NCBI GenBank assembly: GCA_020002185.1
Contig: CM034531.1
Span: 72,648,145-72,712,144 of the forward strand
Length of the DNA stretch: 64,000 nt
Direction of reading: 5' to 3'
Source: Paraescarpia echinospica
Taxonomy: Eukaryota > Annelida > Polychaeta > Sabellida > Siboglinidae
Every line of letters begins with the position of its first letter. Positions within the stretch are counted from its first letter, which is position 1. This document shows, one piece after another, positions 39,701 to 54,700 of the stretch. The position numbers and the translations under genes were made by a program. The notes below the pieces were generated by a model that saw only the letters and a program-made list of their open reading frames with translations, did not search any database and was not told where the DNA came from.

Positions 39701-42700
39701 CTCCCATCCAGTATGGCTAATTTCAAAACAAATACAGTTGTTTGTATATCTGCCTGTCTCCCTTTCTGTAAATGCCACTTCCCCATCTGTCTGACTCAGG
39801 GATTTTTTTCCTTGGGGGTAGGGTGAGGTGGTCTATTTCCATTAAGGGGCCATCTCCATGTTTGATCATTAATATATTAGCACACAGTAAAACTTCAGTA
39901 GCCAAAGTTGGCATTTGTGAGGTGTGTCAATTTTTGCTAGTATTTCCGACTGTTTTATTGTGAAACATAATCTTCTTGAATGTTGTTAAATGTTAATTGT
40001 CCACAAAATTAAGAGATAATCAGATAGATTCTCTGTCAGGTATTTCTCAGCAGTGACCTTATTGTCGATAACCCTTTAAATGCTCTTTGTCATTGGAGGA
40101 AAATGATGAAAGGTACTTACAAAGTTTTAACTTTATTGCAAATAAAGATGGTATTGGGTTTTGTCTGTGTACTGTAAATATGGACATACTTCCTCAGGGG
40201 CTATCATTTATTAAATAATACATGAACTCACACATTTTCTCAGTTGAATGCTCACCAAATTCCTGCCTTCAGGCCAACTGGAATCAAGTCATTAACTGCC
40301 AATGTTTAATTAATTGTTTGTCATGTTTACTGTCCCCCCAAAAAAACCCACATGGAAGCCCCAGGGGTTCCACGCCCCTTACAGTAATGCACCAAGTTTG
40401 CAATGTTAACATTTTATATAATATCGTGATTTATCAACAGATGATGATTTTCATACATCATGATGATGATTATATGTATTAATATATCTTGTGGTCCATT
40501 ATAATACATTGGGCAGTCATTTTGTTAAACTATGGGTAGTCTATTCTGTATAACATGATTTTACAATAAGACTATCAAACCTAATATCTGTACTATCTTA
40601 CTCTCACTTTTAATAAATATGTAGTCTTTTCTTTCTTATGTATGTATATATATATATAAATATATATTATAAGATTTATAGCCATAATGTTTATTTTCAC
40701 AACGCTAAAAAGTATCAGACTAAATTTACGTTTACACCACTAAGTCTTATGTATGTACATTGTTTTATTTTAACGACTCTGTACATACTATTGGACAGAG
40801 TCGTACTCTGGAGACTAGTGTATAAATAAAGTTAATTATTATAATTATTATTATCTCATAAGTTCAGTGTGGATCCATGGGGATGTCAGTTTGTTGCCCT
40901 ATGGGTGTGGTTAGTCACTAGTGTTTGTTGTTCTAATTACACCAGTGCCTGACATTTGTCCTGAGGCAGTCTTGGCATAGACACTTCCCAGAACCAAACT
41001 ACGACCTGGGAACTGCCTCTCACTTCAACTCTCATACACTGATACTCTCAATGACTCATTAAATGTGTTCTTTATGACACCCCAGTGTTTGGCAGCTATC
41101 ACCTTTGCTGCTATTTGATTTATTCACATTATAACAATAATTTGTAGTCTTATAATTACATCTTCCTAGACAAGGTTCTTAAGGTGTTTACTCCATCATG
41201 AAAGCAAGTGTTTTAGTAATGGTCAATGTACTGCCTGTGTGGTTTTTTTTGTAGAATGAGGCCATTGGCTCAGTGAATTAATTTCATGTTTAATCCATTT
41301 CCCTGCATGGGATCTTTTTCTTCCCATGGAATAGACACTTGGGGGGGGGATCATTTCACTAGGATGATGACCTGACAAGGAGAAGCAATCATTAAACAAA
41401 ACCCATTGTTAAATTTTAATTTAAGGAACGTTTTCAAAATGCAAAAAGCTGCAATTGCATCACCCTGGCAGAATGGACCATCAGGTTTTAGTATTGCTTC
41501 ATAAAGACTCTAAATTGGGAGGAACATAATTGTTTAAGTTTCAAAACAGCAGTAAATAGACCCAAAGCCCATTCCTCAACTGTATACTACTACTACTCAG
41601 CTTACATGCCCCACAAGACTGCAACGAATGTTTATTGATTGCATCACCACAAACTGAGTTATGTTATAAATGTTACATTTGTTTTTAACAAATGTTGTTT
41701 TTTAAATATAGGTGAAACATTAACCAAACATTAACCCAATCAGAAAAGTTATTATTTCATTTAGTGATATATAAAGAATGTAAAATTAAAAGTTGATGTC
41801 ATCCAAGGAAGGAAGACTCCTGCACGGACCAAATTTGGCTGTTGTCAGAGTAGCCAACTTGTTCTTTTTCTACACATCAGTTTTAATACGTTTTTGCAAA
41901 TATGAATGCGTCATTACTACAAAACTGTATAATAATTATAAAAGTTTTTAATTCATACAAAAGCAAATCATAAGTCAATCATATTCTAATCTCAAAAAAT
42001 ATTTTTTTATTAATTATAATAAAATGTAGTACTGCTTGAAATAATTCTATAATAGTAAGGTTTTGTACTATTTGAATGTTTTATTGCATTTGCCGAGTTT
42101 GTAGGAAGCAGCGCTGTTTTACTGCTTGAAATTAGTATTAAAATATATTGTTCATTATTGTTAACATTATCAACAACAGGCAGAACAAATTACGCTTTCC
42201 TTACAAGATAGCCTGGTTCCAGTGAGGGGTTGTCACATGAAAGGGTAACTTGAATGGGGTTGACCTCATGCTCCCAGTATGACTTCCCTTCAAAGGTCCT
42301 CTTTTTAAGTTTCACCAATGGCACAGTGTGTGAAGTGATGTATGGGGTGGGAAATTGGGGTTATCAGCAGGTGGGATGGGGGTTTCTTTGTACTATATTG
42401 GGGTGTTTAGTCTAGGAGTGTCCAATGCCAGGGGGTGCTACAGTCTGTGGTGATTGAGGTGGTTGATAAGTAGGGTACTAGGTTGCTGCTCCAGGCCAGG
42501 GTCTTTTGAATCAGACCACAGGGGTCATAAAGAGATTAACTGACAACCAGATTAATTGAAAGGCATATCACTTATGTTTTGCAGTTTTAAAGTTTAATCT
42601 TGTGATCAAGCATTATGTAAACAAATACCTTGCTGTATACAGACACATTGCTATATATACCAGCGATAGAAATAAGCCACTTGTCCGCTGGACAAGTAAG

Positions 42701-45700
42701 TTTTGAAATCTAGTTGTCCGCCAAAATTTTAACTTGTCCGAGTGGTTGTCAAGGGGAATCAGAACTTTGGAAAAAATGATTTATGACAACAACACAATGT
42801 TCATGCTATTTTGTTGTATGTACATCTGAGTGCCTTGAGATCAAAGACACAATTTGATTTAATTTGCAAATTTTGAAATTGCAAAATTATATTTGCAACT
42901 ATTTTCTGGTCCATTTTCATTCATCACGAATATTAAAAGTAGACACGTTACATGATGTATACCAATATTTTACGATGATAGGAATGAGACAATTGTTTTC
43001 CTTGCTATTTGTTATAATGTTGCAAAAACTGTTTATGTTTAATATGGTATATATATATATATATATATACATACATATATATATATAACATAAAAAACTG
43101 CTGTAAAATTTTGTCACCAGTTTGTCACTGAAGATGCCACTCAACCATCAGGAACATGACCAATGCAAAGCCACAAAAATCATAGTAAAATATATAATCT
43201 GATATTATTTTGTTCAACCTCTATGAACTTCAATATTCACAAAGTTCTGTATTTTACAAACGAAGATAATATTCAATTGATCATCAGCAAATAAACGCAT
43301 ATTTTTCCTAAATGTTATATTACCATTTCAATGATGATAAAACAGTTTTAACAGTTCCCGAATTACATTTACCAGGCGGAATATAATTTATAGATTTAAT
43401 TACGTCGTAACGTTGCTGCCACGTGTAGACTGCCATAGTTGGCGGAAGCCGACATGTCAGCGGTGGTTGGCACACCATCCTCGGCTGCGCGTCTTGCATA
43501 ATTCGGCTTCGAAAAAACTCGCAATTTATGGTTAAAATTAATGTTACATAGATACAACAACACTTCTGAAATTTCATTAATATTCCGTTTATCAACCACC
43601 ACCATAAATTTACCGGAGAGCCAGTTACAAGTTTTGAAAATTTTCACCGATCTGGATCGGCTAACGTTCGATGTCTTGGAAGACTGCCGAGTCTGCGTGG
43701 GTTAGGCGTAATAATGATTAAGACTATATAATTATTAAAATAACAGGTAGCGATACAAAGTCTACTATTTCCAAAGTTCATCAAATATGGTCCTTGAGTG
43801 GAAGCAAGTTGTACGTTGGCGAAACTGAATGATTTACGATTTTGTGAAATACAGCCTTGATCAACGATGGCTGATGCGGAGTCTGTCCTACGCGTATGAC
43901 AGAGCTAGGTCGGTGTGCTCAGCGGATGACCCTGTTAATGCAGGCACTAAACTCGGTCGAACACTGACGTACAACACACTGGCGGCGGAACGACAAGACG
44001 CCGACACACTAACAAAATTGCAGTGCGCGCAATTGCTAGCGAACTTCATACGAAATAAAAAGTTTGCAATGTTGCACGCGTCACTATTTACTGTAAATTT
44101 TCACTTGTCCACCGGATAACCATGTAGAGTCATTTTACTTGTCCGGGCCAAAAAACACTTGTCCCGGACAAACGAACAAGTGCTATTTTGAAAGCTGTAT
44201 ACAAACACATGCTGCTAGACAGTTTGCATTTTGTGTGTCAAACTTTCAGGGATTAGTCTATGATCCTTCAGAAGAAAAGTTATGCATTTAAAAAAATGTC
44301 CTGGTGGTTAAGGATTCTTACATGTTTTAGGGTACATACCAAACATCAGACACAGAATCCATTGTTCGTAACATTACTCGTTTTTCTGCGATTATTCCAA
44401 GGTCTGTCGATGAGTCAGGAATATTTTACCTAAGATGCGCTGCTAAAAACTTTTCAAATTTACGTCATAACAAACGTCAATACAAATACTTTGGGAAACC
44501 GTCTACTGTGTAAGTAGTGTTATCTGGAGGATGGGCATTTTTGTTAGTGTTTATAATGATTGTCTGTGTTTGTATGCACCAGAAATGGTCTTGTTTCTGG
44601 CATTGTATCAACTATGGTATATTTTGTTGTTATTATTGGGTTGCTAGCGATTTTATGTGACTAAGATATTATGCCGATTTTGTAAACACCCGTGAATGGG
44701 GCATTAGTCTTGGATTTGATGGTGTCTAAATAAAGTGTATTATTTATAATTCTCAGTGTCTGTATTGCCGTAAATGGACTTGTTTCTGGCATTGTATCAC
44801 CTAAAGTATAAATATTATGTGTGTGTTGGTTTCAGTGAGTGACCGGTGCTGCTCTGACACATCCTCCTCCCGCTGCAAGACTGTATGTAGGGCGCTCTTC
44901 ATCCAGGACTCCGTGACGGCCTCACAGCGCAGCGCCGTAGAGAACCTCTGTAACCCCAGCATCATGTCCTGTATCGCCAACTCGACCAGTGCCACCCCAA
45001 CCACACACCCCACTGACGGTAGGCACAGCTGTGTACCACAGTGGTGTACTCTCTCTTGTGGTGTTAGTTTCCTGCTATGCACCCCACCGACCATAAGCAC
45101 AGCTATGTTTCTTTCTCATCTGCTACATCTGCAAACACATATTTGTGTATCTGGCAGCTACACCACCATCTACAGCAGTTCCACCAGCATCAAAATCCAT
45201 TGGCAAGGAAGTGTTTGACACAACTGCCAAATGGAACAAACTATCACTGTTTCACTGGGATGTTCCATCTGTTATGTCACCTGAAGACCTACAGATGTAT
45301 GGTGGCGAATAACATGACTCATAGGCCAACGGACATTATCTTGGAGGATTTTCATGTGACATTTTGTGATTTTTAAAACTAATTTATTAACTTTTAAATT
45401 TTATTGTTTTATTTTAAATTATTGTATGCGCATTGATTAACTAACAAATAGATATCACTCAGAAAATAACTTAATATAATATTATTATTAGTGTTTATTG
45501 TTACAGTGGAGTAGTCACCTAGTGATATTAGGTTCCATCTATGCACCCTGCTGATGGTATACCTGCTCTGTACCCCCCAGACATGCCACTATTTATTTTT
45601 AATCAGCATTGTTATCATGAAATTCTGTAGATATTTGTATAAATCCATATCATATTTTATATTGATTAACCAGTGGTTTAATCAAACATAGTCATCATAT

Positions 45701-48700
45701 CACAGACTATGAAATATAGGCCTATGGTCACACCAAACCCAGTTAGGTTTTGTCAGAAATCCAGTTACTAGGTAAGTGTTATTTTTTTGCAAAATATCGA
45801 TAAAACAAGACGAGCAAAAAATCTAGAGATGCTAACCGTATATGTTCCACTTGTACAGAACAGTAGTTTTTTAGTGGCTTGTACATTGTCTAGAGGAACC
45901 TTGTCTTGAGAAAGTGTACATACTGCATAGTCCAGTCCAGTGACAAATATATCCCTGTCAGCTCAATAGTTGCACTGAATATCCCTCCTTAACCCTCTCA
46001 AGGCCAGATTAATGCAAATATGTGCCTGTTATTGAATCCTATTAAATCGAGAGAATGTGCTGTGAGTGAATCGTGATGTACTCGGGTTGCATGAATGCAA
46101 ATAAATCAATAATTTTTGATCCGATTCAAATAAAATTTTCATTACATCTGAAGAACTAATTCCTGGTGTAACTAGCCAAGTATGTGACATATATGTCAAT
46201 TTATTACCCAAATATGAATTGCTAAAATTTGAAAAAAATAAAATACTAATACTCAACAATTCATTTTTTAAAATATTTTTCATTAATAATTAGCGATTAC
46301 ATGCTGCGTATGAAATGTTCACAAATTACTATGCTACAGAATGGAAAATTAATTAAATGTCTATGGTAAATAAAACTGAAATAATTTCAGTTTTCAGAGT
46401 GCATGTATTTTTCAAGATTTTATACAAAATGGCGTTCTTTGTGATCATAGCCGTCATCCCATCTGAACTATTAAGTTGGTGTTATGTTTAAAATGCGTAA
46501 TCATAGTACAAAACATTCCCCTTCGATGGCAGCGTTCGTTATAAACTCGATTCGAAAATCCCATCAAAGTCCGAATTACTGGAGTTCGACATAATGACAA
46601 TGTCGAGAATTACACCAAAGCTAAAAAACACCACCGGCTTTGTTGCGCGGCGCATTAATACTTCTTTACAACAAAATAGACCGCTCAAAAGTTAGCATTT
46701 AATCGTAGAAATCGCCTGCGGACGCATGTTTTGGAATAATTCCTGGGTGCTTCCATGTTTATGCCCGCAGCAAATCATTAGCTGAAAATCACCATTAAAA
46801 TATTCACTGCGTGGCGTAAAAGAGAGACCGGAAATTGTGTGTCGCTGCGTTTGACTACAAAACCGCGTGGTGGTTGGTGCTATTTAGTCACTGAAATTGC
46901 CATCATTTCTCACTTTTGACGCTTCCCAGTGAAACTTCAATATTATTATATGCTAACTGCTGAAATAAATTACCGTTATTGGATGACACTGTTTTGCAGT
47001 ACCAGTTTAAATGTGCCCCTGTATTCGGGCGTATTCAGGCGTTCTGGCCATGAGTGGGAGTCGGGTTGATTCGGGCATTCTGACCACGAGAGGGTTAATT
47101 CGATTTATTACATGTCTCATAACATATGTGACCCATCTTAACAAAAAGAGTCGCATGTCAGAAATTTTTAATATTGAGTTATTAATAGTGTTGGAAAGAG
47201 CAGAATCTCTGCTTTCACATGGTGTAGCATGTAAGACGATATCTTAATTCTAACTGAAGTTATGGTTTAACAAACACATGTGGGGTAGAAACCTTCAAAC
47301 CCAGAAAACGGCCGTCAAAGTTGATGCAAATTATTCGTTATGTTTCATGAAATGTACCTTAGTTACCGTCTTCCAAGTTCTCTGGAGGTCACAGAATATA
47401 GTTATTAGCATATGTATGCCCATATATGGGAAGATGACACGTCAAGCTTCGTGGTGATATCCCATATGTTAGGAGCGTCCCAAAATTAGCAGTTGCGAAC
47501 GCACACAATTACTGGCATCTTCGGCGTTATTTTAAGGAAATCGAGCGGAACACTTCGCACAGCTCTACAAAAATTGCTTTAAAATACACAAAACAGAGTT
47601 AAATAGTGGGAAGCTAGAGTAGCAATTAATAAAACGAATACCAAAGAATAATTTTCAGGGGAAATCTCAAAATCGATGGTTTCGCGATTTGTTCACATAA
47701 ACTGCATTTACGGAAAATCAGATTTGCCGACATCACACATATACATTTCTTTAAAAGTTGAACCTATTTGGCAAGGGTAGTTACGACCTCTTCGTTTTTC
47801 TTGCCCAGTGCCAATTCTAAAATCGGTGCATTGGCTTCCCATACGATATCACATTATTTTCAAGATTTGTTCAATTGCCTTTTTCATTCAAACAATCTGC
47901 ATATCTACATTCAGTGCTCATATCTACATTCAGTGCTGAAATCTACATTCAGTGCTCACATCTACATTCAGTGCTCACATCTACATTCAGTGCTCACATC
48001 TACATTCAGTGCTCACATCTACATTCAGTACTCATATCTACAATCAGTGCTCAAATCTACATTCATTGCTCATATCTACATTCAGTGCTCAAATCTACAT
48101 TCAGTGCTCACATCTACATTCAGTGCTCATATCTACAATCAGTGCTCATATCTACATTCAGTGCTCAAATCTACATTCAGTGCTCACATCTACATTCAGT
48201 GCTCATATCTACAATCAGTGCTCATATCTACATTCAGTGCTCAAATCTACATTCAGTGCTCACATCTACATTCAGTGCTCATATCTACAATCAGTGCTCA
48301 TATCTACATTCAGTGCTCAAATCTACATTCAGTGCTCACATCTACATTCAGTGCTCATATCTACAATCAGTGCTCATATCTACATTCAGTGCTCAAATCT
48401 ACATTCAGTGCTCATATCTACATTCAGTGCTCATATCTACAATCAGTGATCATATCTACATTCAGTGCTCAAATCTACATTCAGTGCTCATATCTACATT
48501 CAGTGCTCATATCTACATTCAGTGCTCATATCTACAATCAGTGCTCATATATACATTCAGTGCTCAAATCTACATTCAGTGCTCAAATCTACATTCAGTG
48601 CTCATATCTACATTCAGTGCTCATATCTACAATCAGTGCTCATATCTACATTCAGTGCTCAAATCTACATTCAGTGCTCACATCTACATTCAGTGCTCAT

Positions 48701-51700
48701 ATCTACAATCAGTGCTCACATCTACATTCAGTGCTCATATCTACAATCAGTGCTCATATCTACATTCAGTGCTCAAATCTACATTCAGTGCTCACATCTA
48801 CATTCAGTGCTCATATCTACAATCAGTGCTCATATCTACATTCAGTGCTCAAATCTACATTCAGTGCTCATCTACATTCAGTGCCCACATCTACATTCAG
48901 TGCTCACATCTACTATCAGTGCTCACATCTACATTCAGTGCTCATATCTACATTCAGTGCTCATATCTACATTCGGTGCTCATACCAGCAAAAAGTGCAG
49001 ACAGCTAGAGTCATCTTGTTGTAAGATATCTACTTTTTGTTTCCAGAGTTAAGACGAATGCCAGAACTCTTTCTTGGTTGCTGAGCCAACTCTGTGGAAT
49101 TCACTTCCCATCATCGTTAAATTAGCAGGAAATATACTTTTATTTCATCATCATCTAAAAACCTGTCGTTCAAATTACACATGATTGCGAGATTGGTTAA
49201 TCCTTTGGTTTTTTTGTGCCACTGACATCAATTTTTTTTAGATATTGGTGTGATATAGTTTAAGCATAAAACCAGGAAATTTATAATTGGCATTAATTAA
49301 ACAAATTGAACTATATCTGTAATGAATAGGCTTTTAATCGTCAGTTTCCCTTACGTTATCTCTAGATTTATTTAAATGAAGTCAACCTGAAGCTATTATG
49401 TTGACTCAAATGTTATTTATATACAGGAGTGGACTATATTTAGATTGATTTAATAGCTACTAGCTTCATAAGTTTTTAACTTCTCTGGTAGCCACATCAT
49501 CTGTGTTGCTTTTGTCTTGAAGTATGTTGTATATCATGTGGAGGAGGAAGTAAAATTTACATATGAAAGAAAACATATTATTACTGATGTGAGATGTTTA
49601 GATAATTGTTCTTGTAACTGGTGACACTTGCAGTGTGGTGTGTTCCAGGTCTGCCATGCTGTAGCAAGTCGTCAGACCCCGTATGTCGCAGGAAGTGTGC
49701 GGAGGCACTGCACTCTCTCACTAGTGAGGAGGACATCGTGGATGAGATCGTGCAGCATTGTGGCGCCCCCAACCCTGCGGTAAGCCAACTACTGTAATTA
49801 CTGTCTGGTCTTCCTCCTTGTTCCCTGTAACGTGGTGAAGGTCAGGAAAAGTACTGTTGAACCACTCACTCTGTTCTTTCTCTCAGTAACTTCCTGTCAG
49901 TAGCCTTCTCTTCCCATCTTTCATCCACACCTGATCGTCTCGCCTCCCTCCTGTATTCATATTCAGAAATGGTATGTTTTGGACATCTAAAAAAATTGAA
50001 AATCTACAAAATGAGTTATTTTTAATTACCTTTTGTTTTCAGACACCTCTATAAAAATATTTGGTCTTTGTTCCCATATCATCAGACACAAATTATTACT
50101 GATCTTTGATACTTACCGGTGACATTACAAAGCCCTAATGATAGCGGGGGCAATCAAATGAGACTTGTCTGTCTTCGTAAATATTCTGACAAGTGTGTTT
50201 TTGAATAATTTTCTGTATCTTATGTTTTTGGACAGCTGAAAATTTTATTATTTTAATGGTCCTGATACACACAGTCATCAAGGTAGGTGTCTATTTCAAA
50301 CAGTGACTTTTCTAAGAAATGAAATGCACCCACAGTTTTGTATGCGCTGTGGTAATCAATATATATGAAATTGCACAAGATTTGAGCAACAAAAATGCAT
50401 TTATGAATAGGAATGTTACATATTTTCGGAAAATATGATAATCAGCGAGTAAAATGAACGTGATTAAATGAATGAACGTTTTTGCAGTTGCTGAACATGG
50501 TTGTATACTAAGTTCATCAACATCGTTATTATGTCAATTATCAACATCCGACAAAGATTCTTCGCTAAAACTATCAAAAAATCTATCCAAAACATATGGT
50601 GATAAATCGCTAGTTGAAGTAATGCCATCCACCATCGTGGCCACTGCAGATTTAGATAATACATCATTAAAAGCATGAAAATCTCCGTAACTATTATTGC
50701 GCGATAATAAACGATGACGACTGCTGAATAGTTAATTTATTCGCCTTGACAACCATACACAACAAGTGGCTCCACGTAGTGGATAATTATGAGTAAAAAC
50801 GATTTGAATAGCAGACATCATCATTGCTGAATAACCGGCCTGTTGTACTGAAATGTCACAAACAGTGCGGCTGGAAATCCGGCCTGTTGTAGTGAAACAG
50901 TTAAGTTAGGTTAGTAACAGAAAATTGAAATAAAATTTTAACTTGGTTGGAAAATGCAGGCATTTTAAAAATGTTCCCCCAGCATTCACCAGGTGTTGCC
51001 GCTGTTGTAGACGCCGTTGTGGCGCTGCTTTCTGCGCGGCTCCACCAACAGTCTGCGCACGCAGTATCAGCGCAGCAACAGCGTCGGGGTCACAGGAGTC
51101 GACGGGGTCAAACTACTCTGCTGCTCGAAGGCTGCAACTCGACGCTGCCGTGACCTTTGTGTCAAGGTCAGTCGGACATTTTTCTGGGAAAGCTGTGTCT
51201 TTGAGCATCGTTCAGGATTCAGTTGAAATCAATATTGAAAAACATTTATAAACAATGTTTTTTGAGGGAAAACCCCTCACTGTACAGCACTAAACAAACA
51301 ACTGTTTTGGCAGTTTTGTGATGTGACAGCTGAAGCACCACCTGACGAATATAAATACATATTTGTTTTTTTTCCTGCAGACCTACGGCAAGAGCTGGAC
51401 CACCTACTGGAACCAGTTTAATGAGAACTGTGGCTACCACCCTCGGGAGGGCGAACTGAGGACCTGCCTCGTGGAAGGTAATTTCATCATGACTTTCATC
51501 ATGTTTTGCATTTGATTGCCACCATAGTCACTCATCTTTTAATTCAGCTACTTTAGTGAATCGCACCATTGCAGTCCTTAGTGCCCTGACATATCCATCC
51601 AACCAACTGTTGACAACTTGAATACTGCAATTATCGATTTTGAGATTGACCAACACTTTTGTCTTGACATGCCTCTGAGCTTGGTTCCAAGGATTTAGGT

Positions 51701-54700
51701 GCAAAAGAAGTTACCGTATTATAATTATACCTTGTTAAGTGAGATACATGTATGTTCTTGTAGTGGAGCAGCCATGCAAGCTGGGATGCCGTGGACTTGA
51801 CTATTGTGCCAACTTCAACAATCGTCCGACAGAGATGTTCCGCAGCTGTAGTGTGGAGGCGGACGCGGGGGCAAGACGTGACGTCATGCTCTGGCAGAAT
51901 GGCATCATCTCCCTGCCCGCCTTACAGGAACTACCTGTCAAAGGTACTACCGTCCATCTCTGTGTCTTTAGCAATGACAAGTTATTTTATAAGTTCTTAT
52001 ATGGTGTGATATCCAGTCATTTGAACTGCTCTAAGCGTTTTACACCTCAATGCTTGGTAGAACTGTTTATTGGAATACCATGTTGACTCCTATGGGATGA
52101 ATAACCATTCACATATTACATCTACCATTGTCTTTTGCCAGGTACTCATTCAGATGAGTGAACTGAGGTAATGGTGAGTGAATGAAATCGCACACACATC
52201 AAAACTGCAGTATTTGAACCAAGTTCCGATTGAACATGAATGTGGAGTTCTAAACACTAGTATACCATTCCCCACATGTTCAGTATCCAGTGGTGAGGAC
52301 CACAGAGTGAGTCATCAGCCCATTGTGTGGTCTTTCTATGGAGTGTATTACGTGTTGCAGACATCCGCCGCTGCCACCCAGAGCTGTGGAAGGCCATCGC
52401 CTGCTCCCTGCAAGTGAAACCCTGTCACACTGGCTCCCACGCCACCACCATATGCAAGTAAGTAGGGGAGGCAGGGGTGATACCCTTCATCCACTTCCCT
52501 GCTGATCGCTTGCCAAATGGGGACCATATGACTTAACTTGTGCTGTCGTTTCTAGGAGTTGTCTCCATATATTGCGATCCTCCGCCATTGTCTCCCATTT
52601 TTGGCTGTTCATCTCTGCTCTTTGAAGATCTCTTACCACTATCTCCCAGTTAAATAATGGTATTGTCTGTTAACACTATCCGATTAAATAGTGGCATAGA
52701 TTCATCTCTTTCCACCACCCACTTCTGTGTTCCAGACGATTTCTGTCATTTCTCTGTATATATCCTGCCCTTCACAGTTTGCACCCAGCTCTCTCTCCAT
52801 TTTCAGGTGCTAGGTGGCAGCACCAGCTAGGTTATAAGTTTGTTTTGTACGATTGCCATCGTCTGTTTTCATTACAGTGATTCAATAGAATTAGAAGTAT
52901 TGGCAGGTCTAAGTTGAGCAGAGAAGTAATTTGGAGTTTTTTTAATGTTGCACCTTTGGTACCGAGATGTTGCATTATGAAGCAGATTTGAAGATGCTGT
53001 GTTGCGTTAGTTTGATGGTTGCATTCCCGAAACACTGATAAACATATGAATATTTTATGAAAAGTGCTATTTTTACACACGCATTTGGATGTGAGTGATT
53101 TCTATGAAACTTGTTCAGCATAATTTGGTAATAAAGTATCAGAGGATGTCACAAAGTTTAAACAAATTTTTCTTGCGAGCATACAAAATGAAAACATTGC
53201 TACCTACTGAAAAATCAATATTTATTTATTGTTTACTGCATTCACCTCCTTTTTCTCACCAGGGCTGACTGCCTCTACGTGCTGTCCGACTGTCTCGACA
53301 CAGCCCAGCTGACAGATGGTACCACTGCTGAGTCGGTCTGTACGGCGCTCTCGCCAGATGACACAAAGTGCATCTCACTCAAGAGTTACCTGGGTGAGTG
53401 AGAGTTCAAGTGACCCTATATGTCAGTCGGTGTGTGAGGTCAAGTAATAATAATAACAATTTATGAATCCATGTAAAATAAAATGCTCTATGGCACCTTA
53501 TATAAAACTGCATCAATGAAATAAATACACAGATTCACGGTTCCGACGTCATCTTGACCTAGATCAGAGTTGCGAGTAAATAAACGCACGTGGGTACGAT
53601 AACAAAGCAAAACATAGGCTACAAGACTGGTGTCGCTCATGCAAGTGATTAAAGCAAATTATTTTATGATATAAATCAGACTTACTATATACCAAGGTGT
53701 ATATAACTGAATGGTGTATTATTACAACTTATTCTTAATTGAATATTCAATCTTATCTAATAATGTTTAACAAAATCACACTCAATTGTATCAACTTAAT
53801 ACTATAAACGGCAAACTGTATAAACGTGTAGGTGTTTACGAATGTATATGTCTCAAAACGTGCTTGTAACTTACATAAGAAAAATAACATTAACATAGAA
53901 ATGGCTATCTATATCGACGCAGTTGTCTATAGTTACTCGCAGTCTCGTTTTTGTAAACTTATTTAAGATGGCGGATGCCCATATATGGTAGAACCGTGAA
54001 TCCGTGTATTTAAACTATGGATAATATTAATAAAATAATGATATATATAAAATGATAATGCACAACTATATATAAACAGTCATTTTATTATAAACATACA
54101 AATAAAATGCAACAATTATATGTATATACCACCATAAAAAGGGCCATCCAGTGTGTTTCTTCTTATCATTTTAGAATCATTTTGCACATAATTGAATGTA
54201 AAGCATCAACTGTGACCTATAAAATTACATATAATGCTGTGTGACATTGCATGACAACGATAACAAACTGTCAGTGAATGTGACACATCTTTGTGTGACA
54301 GTGTCAAGTCCTCACACGGAGGACGCCTCTGACGTCACACACCCCTGCAGACTCAATCCCTGCTCAGAGGGTGAATTGTGTATTATTAATCGGCGCAAGT
54401 GCAACAATCCAAGCCAGTGCAAGAGTTACGTCTGTCAGCCAGGTGAGAGGAAACATGACCACCAGTGAATTGGCAGTGTCTGATATTGTCTGGTGTTGTC
54501 TGCTATCACAACATGCCTGTATGCAGGATCTAACTTTTACCAGTCCAGAAATGTTTGGTTAGTTACGCACGTCAATGTGTGCATGTGTATATTATATATG
54601 TATATATAATATACACATATATATGTATATATAATATATATATATATATAAATACATAGTTAGGTACATACAGTAATATATGTGCATAAACCAGTGTGAC

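Noticed and set aside
47899..48983. CRISPR-like regular array
   Set aside because: The units are contiguous tandem repeats without unique spacers, in an animal genome.
47768..49052. Open frames of up to 418 codons (IYIQCS, STFSAH repeats)
   Set aside because: Same artefact from the 18-bp satellite; several plus-strand frames are open over the array.
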